This document shows positions 8,741-16,671 of a stretch of 64,000 bases of DNA, one piece after another. A program made the position numbers and the translations under genes. The notes under the pieces are model-generated. The model worked only from the letters and a program-made list of their open reading frames with translations, was not told where the DNA came from and searched no databases. The number at the start of each line of letters is the position of its first letter. Positions within the stretch are counted from its first letter, which is position 1. The stretch covers positions 334,836 through 398,835 of the forward strand of contig NZ_JAMQAW010000008.1 of the NCBI RefSeq assembly GCF_023701525.1. Reading direction: 5' to 3'. Source of the DNA: Streptomyces albipurpureus (GTDB taxonomy: Bacteria > Actinomycetota > Actinomycetes > Streptomycetales > Streptomycetaceae).

Positions 8741-9091
8741 CTACATATCCACGGGTTTGGGCGGACGGGCGAGTTCACCCTCCCCTATGCGCTGAAAGAG
8801 ATCGTTCACCTCGGTTTCCTTGTAGCGCACCCGACTCCCGTTCCGGTTTCCTCTCCTGTTATTTCCAGGGCCAGGACGATAATGCGGGCCCAACGGATAT
8901 GCGCGCAGCAGGCCTCGGTTCGTCCACCGACGCCGTGTTGCGGGTGAAATGCCAAGTCGGTGTTCCACCTCTGCGGGCATCATATAGCGATCTGAGGGAA
9001 GTTCTGCAGCGACTTCAGAACCTTTTCCATTGCTAGGCATTGGTGCACCGGAAAGGAATCCTGGGACCGTGAATGGGAACTGATTCGCCAA
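8741..9091 (-). CDS. xis: Excisionase-like small DNA-binding protein
   Basis: This is a protein of up to 116 residues with a winged-helix/MerR-like N-terminal reader, YMMPAEVEHRLGISPATRRRWTNRGLL, followed by a basic RRGNRNGSRVRYKETEV strand and a short C-terminus. That pattern is typical of recombination directionality factors encoded next to integrases. It lies 44 bp upstream of int on the same strand, so the pair should be co-expressed. The start is uncertain: 9091 has no obvious ribosome site, and ATG at 9040 would still retain the DNA-binding region. Confidence 0.75.
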   Translation of the reverse strand: MANQFPFTVPGFLSGAPMPSNGKGSEVAAELPSDRYMMPAEVEHRLGISPATRRRWTNRGLLRAYPLGPHYRPGPGNNRRGNRNGSRVRYKETEVNDLFQRIGEGELARPPKPVDM

Positions 9092-9270
9092 TAGAACGCG
9101 AGCGTGGTCCAGTCTCCGAGTGCAAGGAAGCCACCTCCTGAGCGCAAACAGACGAAAGCCGCATAGCGTGCCCAGTCTGTGCGTCTGTCAACGTGTGTTT
9201 ATGATCTAGCCGACGTTAGTTCAGGGAGGGGGGTTGTGACAGGTGTGATTAGTCGCTTATCTGCTACTTC

Positions 9271-9284
9271 ATGTAGTTTTACAT
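9271..9284. promoter_or_regulatory. Inverted repeat in AT-richer promoter region of xis-int
   Basis: ATGTA-GTTT-TACAT lies in an unusually AT-rich stretch (about 9190-9300) upstream of the excisionase gene. It is a plausible operator for control of xis-int, but the regulator is unknown. Confidence 0.35.
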
Positions 9285-9317
9285 AAACATTTGTTGAGGG
9301 GTTGTGTCGTTTGTGCT

Positions 9318-9486
9318 GCTGACTCTTGCTTCGTTGCCCGGGGCAGTTCTCACCGAGGTGTCCGAGCGGTGGAACGGTGGACCTCTTGGGGTGGAGGCTG
9401 GACTATGTGCAGTGCTCGGACAGCTGGCGAGAAGAGTGGGTGCCTTCTGGTGAGAAGTTCCTGTTCGGCGGCGCGAGAATCTCCAA
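9318..9486 (+). repeat. Long direct repeat, copy 1 (MITE-like)
   Basis: This 169-bp sequence recurs in the same orientation at 28522-28699 with a few substitutions and one 9-bp length difference. It starts GCTGACTCTTGCTTCG and ends GGCGCGAGAATCTCCAA. The two ends form imperfect inverted repeats (GACTCTTGC against GATTCTCGC, then TTCTCACC on both sides), so it resembles a small non-autonomous mobile element. It codes for nothing recognisable and lies exactly where a helicase reading frame breaks off. Confidence 0.8.
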
Positions 9487-9955
9487 AACGCGAGCTTCGT
9501 CTCCCACGCCTCATCGCCGGGTTCCCACACCATCCCCTCCTCATCGAGCAGGATGCGCCGCCGTTCCTCCAGGTCCCCGGTCCGGCCGCGCGCCGCTGCT
9601 GGGCTTCCCAGCGCCCCAGCGGGTACGTCACCACCCCGACCGGCACCTCCGTGTCGTATGGGGTGGCCACGAGCCCGGTGATCCCGTTCTCGAACCGCCA
9701 CTTCCGCCGCGCCTCGACCCCTTCGAGCCAGACCAGTGACTCGGGCCGGTAGACGCGGGTGCGCAGGAACGCGGCGATCGTCGCGGGGCGCGCGGGCCGG
9801 AGAAGTGGAGCAGGGCGGACTCGGTCGCGAACTGGCTGCCGCCGTCCTGCTGCTCATGGCCCTCTTCGTCCCCTGCCCGGACGATCTGACCGTCCGCGTC
9901 CCGCGTCACGTGGGTGCGCTTGTCCTGCTTGCTGCGGGACAGTGCCCGGGAGATC
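9487..9955 (-). pseudogene. Helicase fragment, upstream half (helicase-associated type)
   Basis: Reading the minus strand across two frames gives a coherent protein stretch: QFATESALLHFS, FLRTRVYRPESLVWLEG, KWRFENGITGLVATPYDTEV, then RRILLDEEGMVWEPGDEAWETKLA. From memory this is the post-ATPase part and first helicase-associated repeat of the large DEAD/H-type helicases common on Streptomyces mobile elements. The ATPase core is missing, there is at least one frameshift near the GRW segment, and the frame stops at the direct repeat. The continuation is found at 28521-28067, on the far side of the second repeat copy. Confidence 0.7.
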
Positions 9956-9983
9956 GTGGAGGGCTATGAGGGCGGCGTGACGC
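9944..9983 (+). repeat. 40-bp direct repeat, copy 1
   Basis: These forty bases beginning GCCCGGGAGATCGTGGAGG are identical to 10539-10578. In the plus-strand frame both encode AREIVEGYEGGVT, a stretch resembling the N-terminus of proteins seen on Streptomyces plasmids. In each place the frame then runs into unrelated sequence, so both copies are truncated remnants. Confidence 0.75.
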
Positions 9984-10208
9984 CACCTCGCTCTCCCCAC
10001 CGACACCGACCCCGCTTCCAGTGCAGCCAGGGGGCCGGCCGTCCCCGTGCCGCGTACCGAGCCACAGACCGGCCCCGGGACACCGCCCCGGCCCCGCCCG
10101 AGACGGCGTGGTCTCGGGCCCGGGTACCGGGGCATCGGCACAGGGCCCTGAACCCGTCCGGCACTACTGCGCTCTGCGCCGGGCGCCGGGTGCGCGCACG
10201 CTTGAGGT

Positions 10209-10433
10209 ATGGAGAGTGCGCCGATTGTCGTGCACCGGCCGTCGCTGTCGGGCGGGCGGCGGGTGAGCATGCACCGGCATGGCCGGGACGAGATCCTGGG
10301 CTTGGCGTTCTCCGACCACGACCTGGTGGTCTTTTTGGAAGCCGCGGGCATCACCGACCCGGACCTGATCATGGATGATCCGGCCTGGGTGGAGTGGCGC
10401 GGCGCCGGTGCGCACCACTGGACCGCCGCCTGA
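10209..10433 (+). CDS. Small conserved hypothetical protein
   Basis: This 74-residue protein is soluble and without a signal or membrane segment. The body IVVHRPSLSGGRRVSMH, GLAFSDHDLVVFLEAAGI, then DDPAWVEWRGAGAHHW has regular actinomycete codon use, unlike the frames around it, and it looks like a family of short proteins found on Streptomyces mobile elements. The function is unknown. It lies between the two copies of the 40-bp repeat, flanked on both sides by decayed sequence (9956-10208 and 10434-10590), so it may be a passenger that survived several rearrangements. Confidence 0.55.
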   Translation: MESAPIVVHRPSLSGGRRVSMHRHGRDEILGLAFSDHDLVVFLEAAGITDPDLIMDDPAWVEWRGAGAHHWTAA

Positions 10434-10538
10434 CCGCTTGGCCCTCGGATCTGTGGCCCCGTGTGCGCTGTGTCCAGGGCCGACGTCCGCCCCCGCCACC
10501 GTTGTACGGGGGGTTGGTGGCCGGCCGTGGTGGACCGG

Positions 10539-10578
10539 GCCCGGGAGATCGTGGAGGGCTATGAGGGCGGCGTGACGC
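10539..10578 (+). repeat. 40-bp direct repeat, copy 2
   Basis: Identical to 9944-9983. After it the frame reads GGVTLRPP and is lost at the junction with a MerR fragment on the opposite strand. Confidence 0.75.
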
Positions 10579-10594
10579 TGCGACCTCCTTCTCA

Positions 10595-10695
10595 CGGTAG
10601 CCGGATGGCGTGCGGTCGGCGTTCTCGTAGAAGCGCAGCGTCGTGGCCGGAATGCCGGAGCGCTCGGCCAACTGCGATATGTGGTAGGTCGTCAC
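10595..10695 (-). pseudogene. Truncated MerR-family regulator
   Basis: A GTG start at 10695 opens VTTYHISQLAERSGIPATTL, followed by RFYENADRTPSGYR, the first helix-turn-helix of a MerR regulator. The frame then passes into unrelated sequence near the 40-bp repeat, so only about 33 residues remain. It could have controlled metal or redox genes and now lies between the arsenic operon and the excision-gene region. Confidence 0.65.
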
Positions 10696-10753
10696 ACCGC
10701 CGACCGTGAATCTTCGACCCGACTCGAAGGTCAAACGCTGGTGCCAGCCACGA

Positions 10754-10790
10754 CGCGGGCCCGCCCAGGATGATTCCGGACGGGCCCGCG
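10754..10790 (-). terminator. Hairpin after the arsT operon
   Basis: The arms CGCGGGCCCG and CGGGCCCGCG are separated by 17 bases, beginning about 16 bp past the arsT stop. This is a GC-rich hairpin without a U tract, as is common in Streptomyces. Confidence 0.6.
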
Positions 10791-10805
10791 CCGCTGTGAG
10801 GTCGG

Positions 10806-11780
10806 TCAGGCCAGGATCGTTGCGGGCTCCTGCGCGGTCCTGTCGGCGCCACGGGCGGAGAGGTAGCGCTCGGCGTCCAGAGCGGCGGCCGCGCCGGTGC
10901 CGGCGGCGGTGATGGCCTGGCGGTAGGTGTGGTCGACGACGTCGCCGGCGGCGAAGACACCGGGCAGGCTGGTGCGCGTTGAGGGCGCGGCGACTTCGAT
11001 GTGGCCCTCGGCGTCGAGGTCGAGCTGGCCGGTGAAGAGTTCGGTGCGCGGGTCGTGGCCGATCGCGATGAACAGCCTGGTGATGTCGAGGTCGCGGGTG
11101 GCGCCGGTGAAGGCGTCGCGCAGGACGACGCCGGACAGCATGCCGTTCGTCTCCTGGATCTCGGCGATCTCGCTGTCGAAGGCGAAGGGGATCTTGTCGT
11201 CGGTGAACGCCCGGTCTTGCATGACCTTGGAGGCGCGCAGGGTGGAGCGGCGGTGGACGACGGTGACCGACTTCGCGAAGCGGGTGAGGAAGGTGGCTTC
11301 CTCGATGGCGGTGTCGCCGCCGCCGACTACGACGATGTCGCGGCCCCTGAAGAAGAATCCGTCGCAGGTCGCGCACCAGGACACCCCGCGTCCGGACAGC
11401 TCGTTCTCGCCTGGCAGGCCGAGCTTGCGGTAGCCGGAGCCGGTCGCGATGATCACCGTTCGCGCGCGGTGCACGGCGCCCTCGGCGTCGGTGAGCAGTT
11501 TGATGTCGCCAGTCAGGTCGACGGAGACGATGTCGTCGTCGATCATCTCGGCGCCGAACTTCTCAGCTTGGGCCCGCATGTTGTCCATCAGGACCGGGCC
11601 GTCGACGCCTTCGGGGAAGCCGGGGAAGTTCTCCACCTCGGTTGTCGTGGTGAGCGAGCCGCCGACGAAGATGGAGCTGCCGAACAGCAGTGGCTTCAGC
11701 TGGGCGCGGGCGGCGTAGAGGGCTGCGGTGTATCCGGCGGGACCGGAGCCGATGATGACGACTTCGTGTATCTCGCTCAC
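10806..11780 (-). CDS. arsT: Thioredoxin-reductase-like flavoprotein (ArsT)
   Basis: This 324-residue protein has the full thioredoxin reductase layout: FAD motif VVIIGSGPAGYTAALYAARA at the start, the redox-active pair in SWCATCDGFFF (about residues 136-145), the NADPH motif VVVGGGDTAIEEA and the C-terminal FAD motif GVFAAGDVVD. It should use NADPH to reduce a thioredoxin-like partner. In Streptomyces arsenic clusters such a gene (arsT) supplies electrons to the thiol-dependent arsenate reductase. The fit is strong here because its ATG overlaps the end of arsC by four bases (ATGA coupling). No thioredoxin is encoded alongside, so a chromosomal one is presumably used. Confidence 0.93.
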   Translation of the reverse strand: MSEIHEVVIIGSGPAGYTAALYAARAQLKPLLFGSSIFVGGSLTTTTEVENFPGFPEGVDGPVLMDNMRAQAEKFGAEMIDDDIVSVDLTGDIKLLTDAEGAVHRARTVIIATGSGYRKLGLPGENELSGRGVSWCATCDGFFFRGRDIVVVGGGDTAIEEATFLTRFAKSVTVVHRRSTLRASKVMQDRAFTDDKIPFAFDSEIAEIQETNGMLSGVVLRDAFTGATRDLDITRLFIAIGHDPRTELFTGQLDLDAEGHIEVAAPSTRTSLPGVFAAGDVVDHTYRQAITAAGTGAAAALDAERYLSARGADRTAQEPATILA

Positions 11781-12190
11781 GCCGTCGTCTCCGGGGCGAT
11801 CTCCTTGATCAGACCCTCGATGAGGGTCTTGATCTCGTCGCGGATCGGGCGCACCGCCTCGACGCCCTGGCCGGCCGGGTCTTCGAGCTTCCAGTCCAGG
11901 TAGCGCTTGCCGGGGAAGACGGGGCAGGTGTCGCCGCAGCCCATAGTGATGCAGACGTCGGACTCCTTGACCGCGTCGACGGTGAGGATCTTCGGGGTCT
12001 GGGCGGAGATGTCGATGCCGACCTCGGCCATGGCCTCGACGGCGGCCGGGTTCACGGCCGTGCCGGGGTTGGAGCCGGCGGAGCGGACCTCGACGCGGTC
12101 TCCGGCCAGGTGGGTCAGCCAGGCGGCGGCCATCTGCGAGCGGCCGGCGTTGTGGACGCAGACGAACAGGACGGAGGGCTTGTCGGACAT
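11777..12190 (-). CDS. arsC: Arsenate reductase (LMW phosphatase fold)
   Basis: This 137-residue enzyme converts arsenate to arsenite. The phosphate-binding loop CVHNAGRSQMA near residue 11 has the Cys-x5-Arg signature, and a second cysteine cluster MGCGDTCP at about residues 82-89 supplies the resolving thiols of the thioredoxin-coupled class. The start at 12190 has AAGGGAAG upstream, while the long frame extension to 12433 is not family-like. It overlaps arsT by four bases and follows arsC2 by 49 bp in one operon. Confidence 0.93.
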   Translation of the reverse strand: MSDKPSVLFVCVHNAGRSQMAAAWLTHLAGDRVEVRSAGSNPGTAVNPAAVEAMAEVGIDISAQTPKILTVDAVKESDVCITMGCGDTCPVFPGKRYLDWKLEDPAGQGVEAVRPIRDEIKTLIEGLIKEIAPETTA

Positions 12191-12239
12191 CGTTCTTCCC
12201 TTGGTGAAGTGGATCAGCAGGTGGGGCGGACAGCGTCGG

Positions 12240-12887
12240 TCAGGCGTCCGGGAGGGCGGCCAGGAGGTCGGTGATGCGGGCGTCGATGTCGCCCAGGATG
12301 GTGCGTACGACACTGATCGGGGCACCGTCGGGGTCGGCGACCGACCAGTTGAGGTAGTGCCGGCCGGAAACCACGGGGCAGGCGTCGCCGCAGCCCATCG
12401 TGATGACGTAGTCAGCGGCCTCGACGACCTCACTGGTCAGGGGCTTGGGGTAGGCGTCCGTGACGGACAGGCCCGACTCCAGGAGTGCATGGGCGACGTG
12501 CGGCTCGACCTCGGCGGCCGGGTCGGTCCCGGCGGAGGAGACGATCACGCGCTCGCCCGCCCGGTGGGCCAGGAGGGCGGCGGCCATCTGCGAGCGGCCG
12601 GCGTTGTGCCCGCACACGAACAGCACGCGCACCGCGGCGCCGGTGCCCGTTGTCTGGGTCTGGGTGTGGGTGTGGGTGAGGGCGTCGAGGCGCTCGGCGG
12701 TCAGGCGCTCGGCCAGGACCACCAGGTGCGTGCGGACGCGGGCATGCTCGGCGAGGCGCCGGTAGGAGTCGGTGAGCAGCTGCTGCACGGTCTCCACGGA
12801 GAAGTGCCCTTGGTGGCGGGATGCGAGGCGCGCGGCTCCGGTGCTGAGCCGTTCGTCGGGCCAGGCGGGAGGTGGTGAGACGGACAC
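12240..12887 (-). CDS. arsC2: Arsenate reductase with N-terminal helical domain
   Basis: The C-terminal 130 residues are a second low-molecular-weight-phosphatase-type arsenate reductase (P-loop CGHNAGRSQMA, cysteine cluster MGCGDACP). They are preceded by about 80 residues forming a three-helix domain (VETVQQLLTDSYRRLAEHAR, LVVLAERLTAERLDAL) and an odd repetitive linker of His/Thr/Gln/Gly. Actinobacterial enzymes with this helical extension are related to mycothiol-linked arsenate reductases. I infer that the island encodes two reductases drawing on different thiol systems. It is the first gene of the minus-strand ars operon, divergent from arsR. Confidence 0.85.
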   Translation of the reverse strand: MSVSPPPAWPDERLSTGAARLASRHQGHFSVETVQQLLTDSYRRLAEHARVRTHLVVLAERLTAERLDALTHTHTQTQTTGTGAAVRVLFVCGHNAGRSQMAAALLAHRAGERVIVSSAGTDPAAEVEPHVAHALLESGLSVTDAYPKPLTSEVVEAADYVITMGCGDACPVVSGRHYLNWSVADPDGAPISVVRTILGDIDARITDLLAALPDA

Positions 12888-12928
12888 GGGAACCCCTTCG
12901 ACGGGCCCAACAGTTCAGCTCGGACTGG

Positions 12929-12951
12929 TGTCAGTGCTGAATGATGTGACA
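12929..12951. promoter_or_regulatory. Candidate ArsR operator between divergent ars operons
   Basis: The inverted repeat TGTCA-N13-TGACA lies in the 74-bp gap between arsC2 and arsR, where one site could repress both operons. The arms are short, so this is a candidate only. Confidence 0.5.
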
Positions 12952-12961
12952 GTATCAGCCC

Positions 12962-13270
12962 ATGATGACGTCAGTCGACACTGATCTGATCCGGGTTCTG
13001 GCCGACCCGCTCAGGCTCCAGATCGTGACCCTGCTCGCCCGCGAGACCCTGTGCACCACGCACCTAGTCGAGGAGACCGGAGCCAAACAGACCAACCTCT
13101 CCAACCACATGAAGGTTCTACGCGAGGCCGGTGTGGTGGACACCGAGCCCTGCGGCCGGTTCATCTACTACAAGCTGCGCCCCGAGGTCCTGGCCGGGCT
13201 CTCGGAGCAGTTCGCCGCGCTGGCCGACTCCGCCCTTGCCGCTGCCGAGAACAAGAGGGCCTGTCCGTGA
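12962..13270 (+). CDS. arsR: ArsR-family arsenite-responsive repressor
   Basis: This 102-residue winged-helix repressor opens directly with DLIRVLADPLRLQIVTLLA and carries ETLCTTHLVEETGAKQTNLS, the recognition region of ArsR/SmtB proteins. One cysteine lies in the third-helix position where classical ArsR has CxC, and others follow in EPCGRF and at the extreme C-terminus, so arsenite binding would use a non-classical cysteine set. It is the first gene of the plus-strand operon; its stop overlaps the acr3 start (GTGA). No strong ribosome site precedes the ATG pair at 12962/12965, so leaderless translation is possible. Confidence 0.93.
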   Translation: MMTSVDTDLIRVLADPLRLQIVTLLARETLCTTHLVEETGAKQTNLSNHMKVLREAGVVDTEPCGRFIYYKLRPEVLAGLSEQFAALADSALAAAENKRACP

Positions 13271-14385
13271 CCTCCACTGAGCCGACCACCGCCCCCACTC
13301 AGGGCGCCGGCCCGGCGGGGGAGGATTCGATCGTCAGGAAGCTCTCCACACTGGACCGCTACCTCGCGGTGTGGATCCTGCTCGCCATGGCCGTCGGCCT
13401 GGGCCTGGGCCGCATCATCCCGGGCATGAACGATGCGCTCGTGAAGATCGAGATCGGGGGGATCTCCCTGCCGATCGCGCTGGGCCTGCTGGTGATGATG
13501 TACCCGGTCCTTGCGAAGGTCCGCTACGACCGGCTGGAGCGCGTGACCGGTGACCGCAAGCTGCTGGTTTCCTCGCTGGCCATCAATTGGATCGTCGGAC
13601 CGGCGGTGATGTTCGCGCTGGCGTGGGTCTTCCTGCCGGACCTGCCCGAGTACCGCACCGGCCTGATCATCGTCGGCCTGGCCCGGTGTATCGCGATGGT
13701 CATTATCTGGAACGACCTCGCGTGCGGCGACCGCGAGGCCGCGGCGGTGCTCGTCGCGCTGAACTCGGTGTTCCAGGTGTTCGCGTTCGGCCTGCTGGGC
13801 TGGTTCTACCTCGATCTGCTGCCGCGCTGGCTGAACCTCGGCGACGGGCAGGGCTTGGACGTGTCCGTCTGGCACATCGCGCTGAACGTCGTTATTTTCC
13901 TCGGCATCCCGCTGCTGGCCGGCTTCCTGACCCGCCGCATCGGCGAGCAGAGGATGGGGCGTGAGAAGTACGAGGCGAAGTTTCTGCCGAAGATCGGCCC
14001 ATGGGCCCTGTACGGGCTGCTGTTCACGATCGTGATCCTCTTCGCCCTGCAGGGCAAGACCATCACCTCGCAGCCGCTGGACGTCGTCCGGATCGCTCTG
14101 CCGCTGCTGGTCTACTTCGCGATCATGTTCTTCGGCACCTTCCTCCTCGGCAAGGGCCTCGGCCTGGCCTACGACCGCACCACGACCCTGGCGTTCACCG
14201 CTGCGGGCAACAACTTCGAGCTGGCCATCGCGGTCGCCATCGCCACCTTCGGCGTCACGTCCGGCCAGGCCCTGTCCGGCGTCGTCGGCCCGCTCATCGA
14301 AGTCCCGGTGCTGATCGGCCTGGTCTACGTCGCGCTCGCCTGGCGAAGGAAGTTCGCTCCCGGGGCGGTGACGACTGCCCCGTGA
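13267..14385 (+). CDS. arsB: ACR3-family arsenite efflux permease
   Basis: This membrane protein of 372 residues and ten helices exports arsenite. The ACR3 signature is clear: GLARCIAMVIIWNDLACGDRE, holding the conserved cysteine needed for arsenite transport, and later FTAAGNNFELAIAVAIATFG. I start at the GTG at 13267 that overlaps the arsR stop. The frame is open further upstream inside arsR but only as a shadow. It forms a coupled operon with arsR, and its stop overlaps the start of a decayed monooxygenase gene in the same way. Confidence 0.95.
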   Translation: MTSTEPTTAPTQGAGPAGEDSIVRKLSTLDRYLAVWILLAMAVGLGLGRIIPGMNDALVKIEIGGISLPIALGLLVMMYPVLAKVRYDRLERVTGDRKLLVSSLAINWIVGPAVMFALAWVFLPDLPEYRTGLIIVGLARCIAMVIIWNDLACGDREAAAVLVALNSVFQVFAFGLLGWFYLDLLPRWLNLGDGQGLDVSVWHIALNVVIFLGIPLLAGFLTRRIGEQRMGREKYEAKFLPKIGPWALYGLLFTIVILFALQGKTITSQPLDVVRIALPLLVYFAIMFFGTFLLGKGLGLAYDRTTTLAFTAAGNNFELAIAVAIATFGVTSGQALSGVVGPLIEVPVLIGLVYVALAWRRKFAPGAVTTAP

Positions 14386-15390
14386 CGCAGCACACGGATG
14401 TGGTGGTGGTAGGCGGCGGCCAGGCTTGGCTCGCCGCCGGCTACCACCTGCGCCGCCAGAGCCTGGTCTTCGTCGTCCTGGACGCCGATCCGGCGCCGGG
14501 CGGGTCCTGTCAGCACATGTGGGGGTCGCTGCACCTGTTCTCCCCGGCAGAGCACTCGGAGCCGCCCGGGCGGCTCATGCCCACCTAGGCAGTCCACCAC
14601 CTACCCGGATGCCGGGCACGTGGTGGACTGCCTTGCCGACTACGAGTAGCGCTACGACCTGCCCGTCCAGCACGGCACCCGTGTGGACGCCGAACGCCGC
14701 GACGGCGACCGGCTCTTGGTCGAGACCGACGCCGGCACCTGGCGGGTGAAGGCGGTCATCAGCGCCACCGGCAGCTGGTCGCGGTCCTTCCTCCCTGCCG
14801 TCCCCGGCCGACCCGTTTTCACCGGCCAGCAGCTCCACACCGTGAACTACCGCTCCCTGGCTGACTTCGCCAGGCAGCGCGTCTTGGTGGTCGGCGGCAA
14901 CTTCGGCGCCCGGATCGCCGCTGACCTCGCCCTGGACGGCCGCGCACTGTTCGACGTCGCTACCACCCGCCGCCGTCCTCGATGCCGTCCGCAGCGAAAC
15001 CGGCGGAGTGGCCTCGCTCGGCGACATCGTCGCTGTGCCGCCCGTCCGCGCTGCCCGCGTCGCAGAACGCCTGCAGGGCGGGACCGATTTTCTCCCAGCT
15101 CACCGGCGGCGGCGTTCGGTGGTCCGACGGCAGCGGGGCCAGCGCCGACGCGATTATCTGGTGCACCGGCTTCCGCCCGGCTCTCTCACTGCGGCCCGCT
15201 GGACCTGCGCGGCCGCATCCCTGCCCACGGCATACACGCCTTGGACGAGCCGCAGCTGCACGTGCTCGGCTTCGGCGACTGGACCGGTTCGGCCTCGGCC
15301 ACCCTTACTGGCGTCGGTCGCACCCCGTGAAGCCGTCCGCGAGGTCACCGGCCTGCTGTCCTGGGCGCCGGAGTGGCCGCCTTGGTGCCA
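14382..15390 (+). pseudogene. Decayed ArsO-type flavin monooxygenase
   Basis: The GTG at 14382 overlaps the acr3 stop (GTGA) and opens TDVVVVGGGQAWLAAGYHLR, a FAD-binding start, in which the second glycine position of the usual GxGxxG spacing is replaced (QAWLA). A TAG at 14586 ends this frame. The family sequence resumes in other frames: VKAVISATGSWSRSFLPAVPG and [21 protein letters not shown] (frame of 14683), [12 protein letters not shown] (15150s) and [11 protein letters not shown] (15265s). At least one in-frame nonsense codon, a second TAG near 14647 and several frameshifts make it non-functional. In Streptomyces ars clusters this position is held by arsO. Confidence 0.85.
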
Positions 15391-15486
15391 TCGCCCTGTT
15401 CACCGCTTGCCGCAGCTCCCCCTTGTCAGTCACACCAGCGACAATGCCGTTACAACAGCGCTGGTGGGCAGGGGGGATGCGCGAGC

Positions 15487-16656
15487 ATGCAGACAGATGA
15501 CTTCTTCCGCGGCAAGCCGGATGAGGACGTGGACTGGTCTGAGTACAGAACGGGTGAATGGGTGTGTCAATTGTGGGAGCTGGATGTCGAGCTGATGGAG
15601 TCCCTGCGGTTCGGTCCTTTGCCCACCCACGCGGACCTGGACGTAGCCGTGACCTTAAACCGACTGCTGCACGAGGACTTCGTCGCCAGGGGCACACGCC
15701 ACGACGAACGCATGAATGACGAGGAAGTCGTGCTCGCCGTCAAAGCACACCGGGCGGTCCTCGAACGCCTGGGCCTCAAGCCGCCGCAGTTGCCGTTCCG
15801 CCATCACAGCGGCTTCTACGACTACTGGCGCAAGAACGACATGTCCGGTGGCGGCGGCTGGCAGGCGCGCCGCGAGTGCATCGAGGAGCTGCTGGGGCCC
15901 ACCCGGCAGGCTTTGGAGGACCTGCAGGAGGTCGAGTACGAGCAACGATTCAAGAACGGCCCCCGTGGCACCTTCAGGAACCTCATCTTCGCGGCCGTCG
16001 GGCCGAAGCCGAAGATCGTGCTGCGGGACGCGGTGAACAACGACGTGGAGATCGTCCAGAACGCCGAGAACTGCCTCGTGTACAGCGACCCACTGTCCGC
16101 ACAGGGCCTGACCTGGCGGCAGATGGTCACCTGGTGGCAGGTGAACCACATGCCGACCGCGGAGGAGCCGGAGGCCGCCGATGCCCTGTACCGGCGGCTG
16201 TATCGCTCGCTGGATTCTTTGCCGGAGCAGACGGTCCTACGCACGTACTGCGCCCGTTACGCCGAACCCGACGGTTTCGACTTGCCCGTCCTCATCCCGC
16301 AGGTCTACCTGCACTACGACCCCTACACTCGCAAGAGCGGTGGACATAGTGGTGCCCTGTACCGCCAGCGCATGGACTTCTTGCTGTTGGCCCCTGACCG
16401 CTCCCGCGTCGTGATTGAGGTCGACGGTGCCCACCACTACGGCATCAAGAACCCCGCTGGCGCGGACGGTCGCACCGCCTATACCGCCTCGCCCAGGCTG
16501 TACTCGGAGATGGTCGCCGAGGACCGCCGGCTGCGGTTGGCTGGCTATGAGATCTACCGCTTCGGCGGCTGGGAACTCACCCGGCCGGACAGCCCTCAGC
16601 TCATTTCCGACTTCTTCACCGAGCTCCTGAACCGCCACAAGAAGCCGACACCCTAG
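15487..16656 (+). CDS. Unknown protein with nuclease-like C-terminus
   Basis: This 389-residue soluble protein is not recognised as a named family. Residues of roughly 290-385 have the look of a PD-(D/E)xK/DUF559-type nuclease fold: [13 protein letters not shown], then [13 protein letters not shown], and later [26 protein letters not shown]. This pattern (Asp, then Glu-x-Asp in a strand, then a helix and a terminal strand) is seen in Vsr-like and type IV restriction-like nucleases. The N-terminal 280 residues are helical with no clear motif. ATG 15487 follows GGGGGGA. It is inserted between the two halves of the arsenic island, convergent with the next gene (15-bp gap). I infer a defence or DNA-processing role; no function is demonstrated. 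Confidence 0.7.
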   Translation: MQTDDFFRGKPDEDVDWSEYRTGEWVCQLWELDVELMESLRFGPLPTHADLDVAVTLNRLLHEDFVARGTRHDERMNDEEVVLAVKAHRAVLERLGLKPPQLPFRHHSGFYDYWRKNDMSGGGGWQARRECIEELLGPTRQALEDLQEVEYEQRFKNGPRGTFRNLIFAAVGPKPKIVLRDAVNNDVEIVQNAENCLVYSDPLSAQGLTWRQMVTWWQVNHMPTAEEPEAADALYRRLYRSLDSLPEQTVLRTYCARYAEPDGFDLPVLIPQVYLHYDPYTRKSGGHSGALYRQRMDFLLLAPDRSRVVIEVDGAHHYGIKNPAGADGRTAYTASPRLYSEMVAEDRRLRLAGYEIYRFGGWELTRPDSPQLISDFFTELLNRHKKPTP

Positions 16657-16671
16657 CGACGGCACAGGGCT

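Noticed and set aside
9279..9857. A 192-codon minus-strand frame as an intact gene
   Set aside because: It crosses the boundary between the helicase remnant and the direct repeat; the coherent protein sequence is split over two frames.
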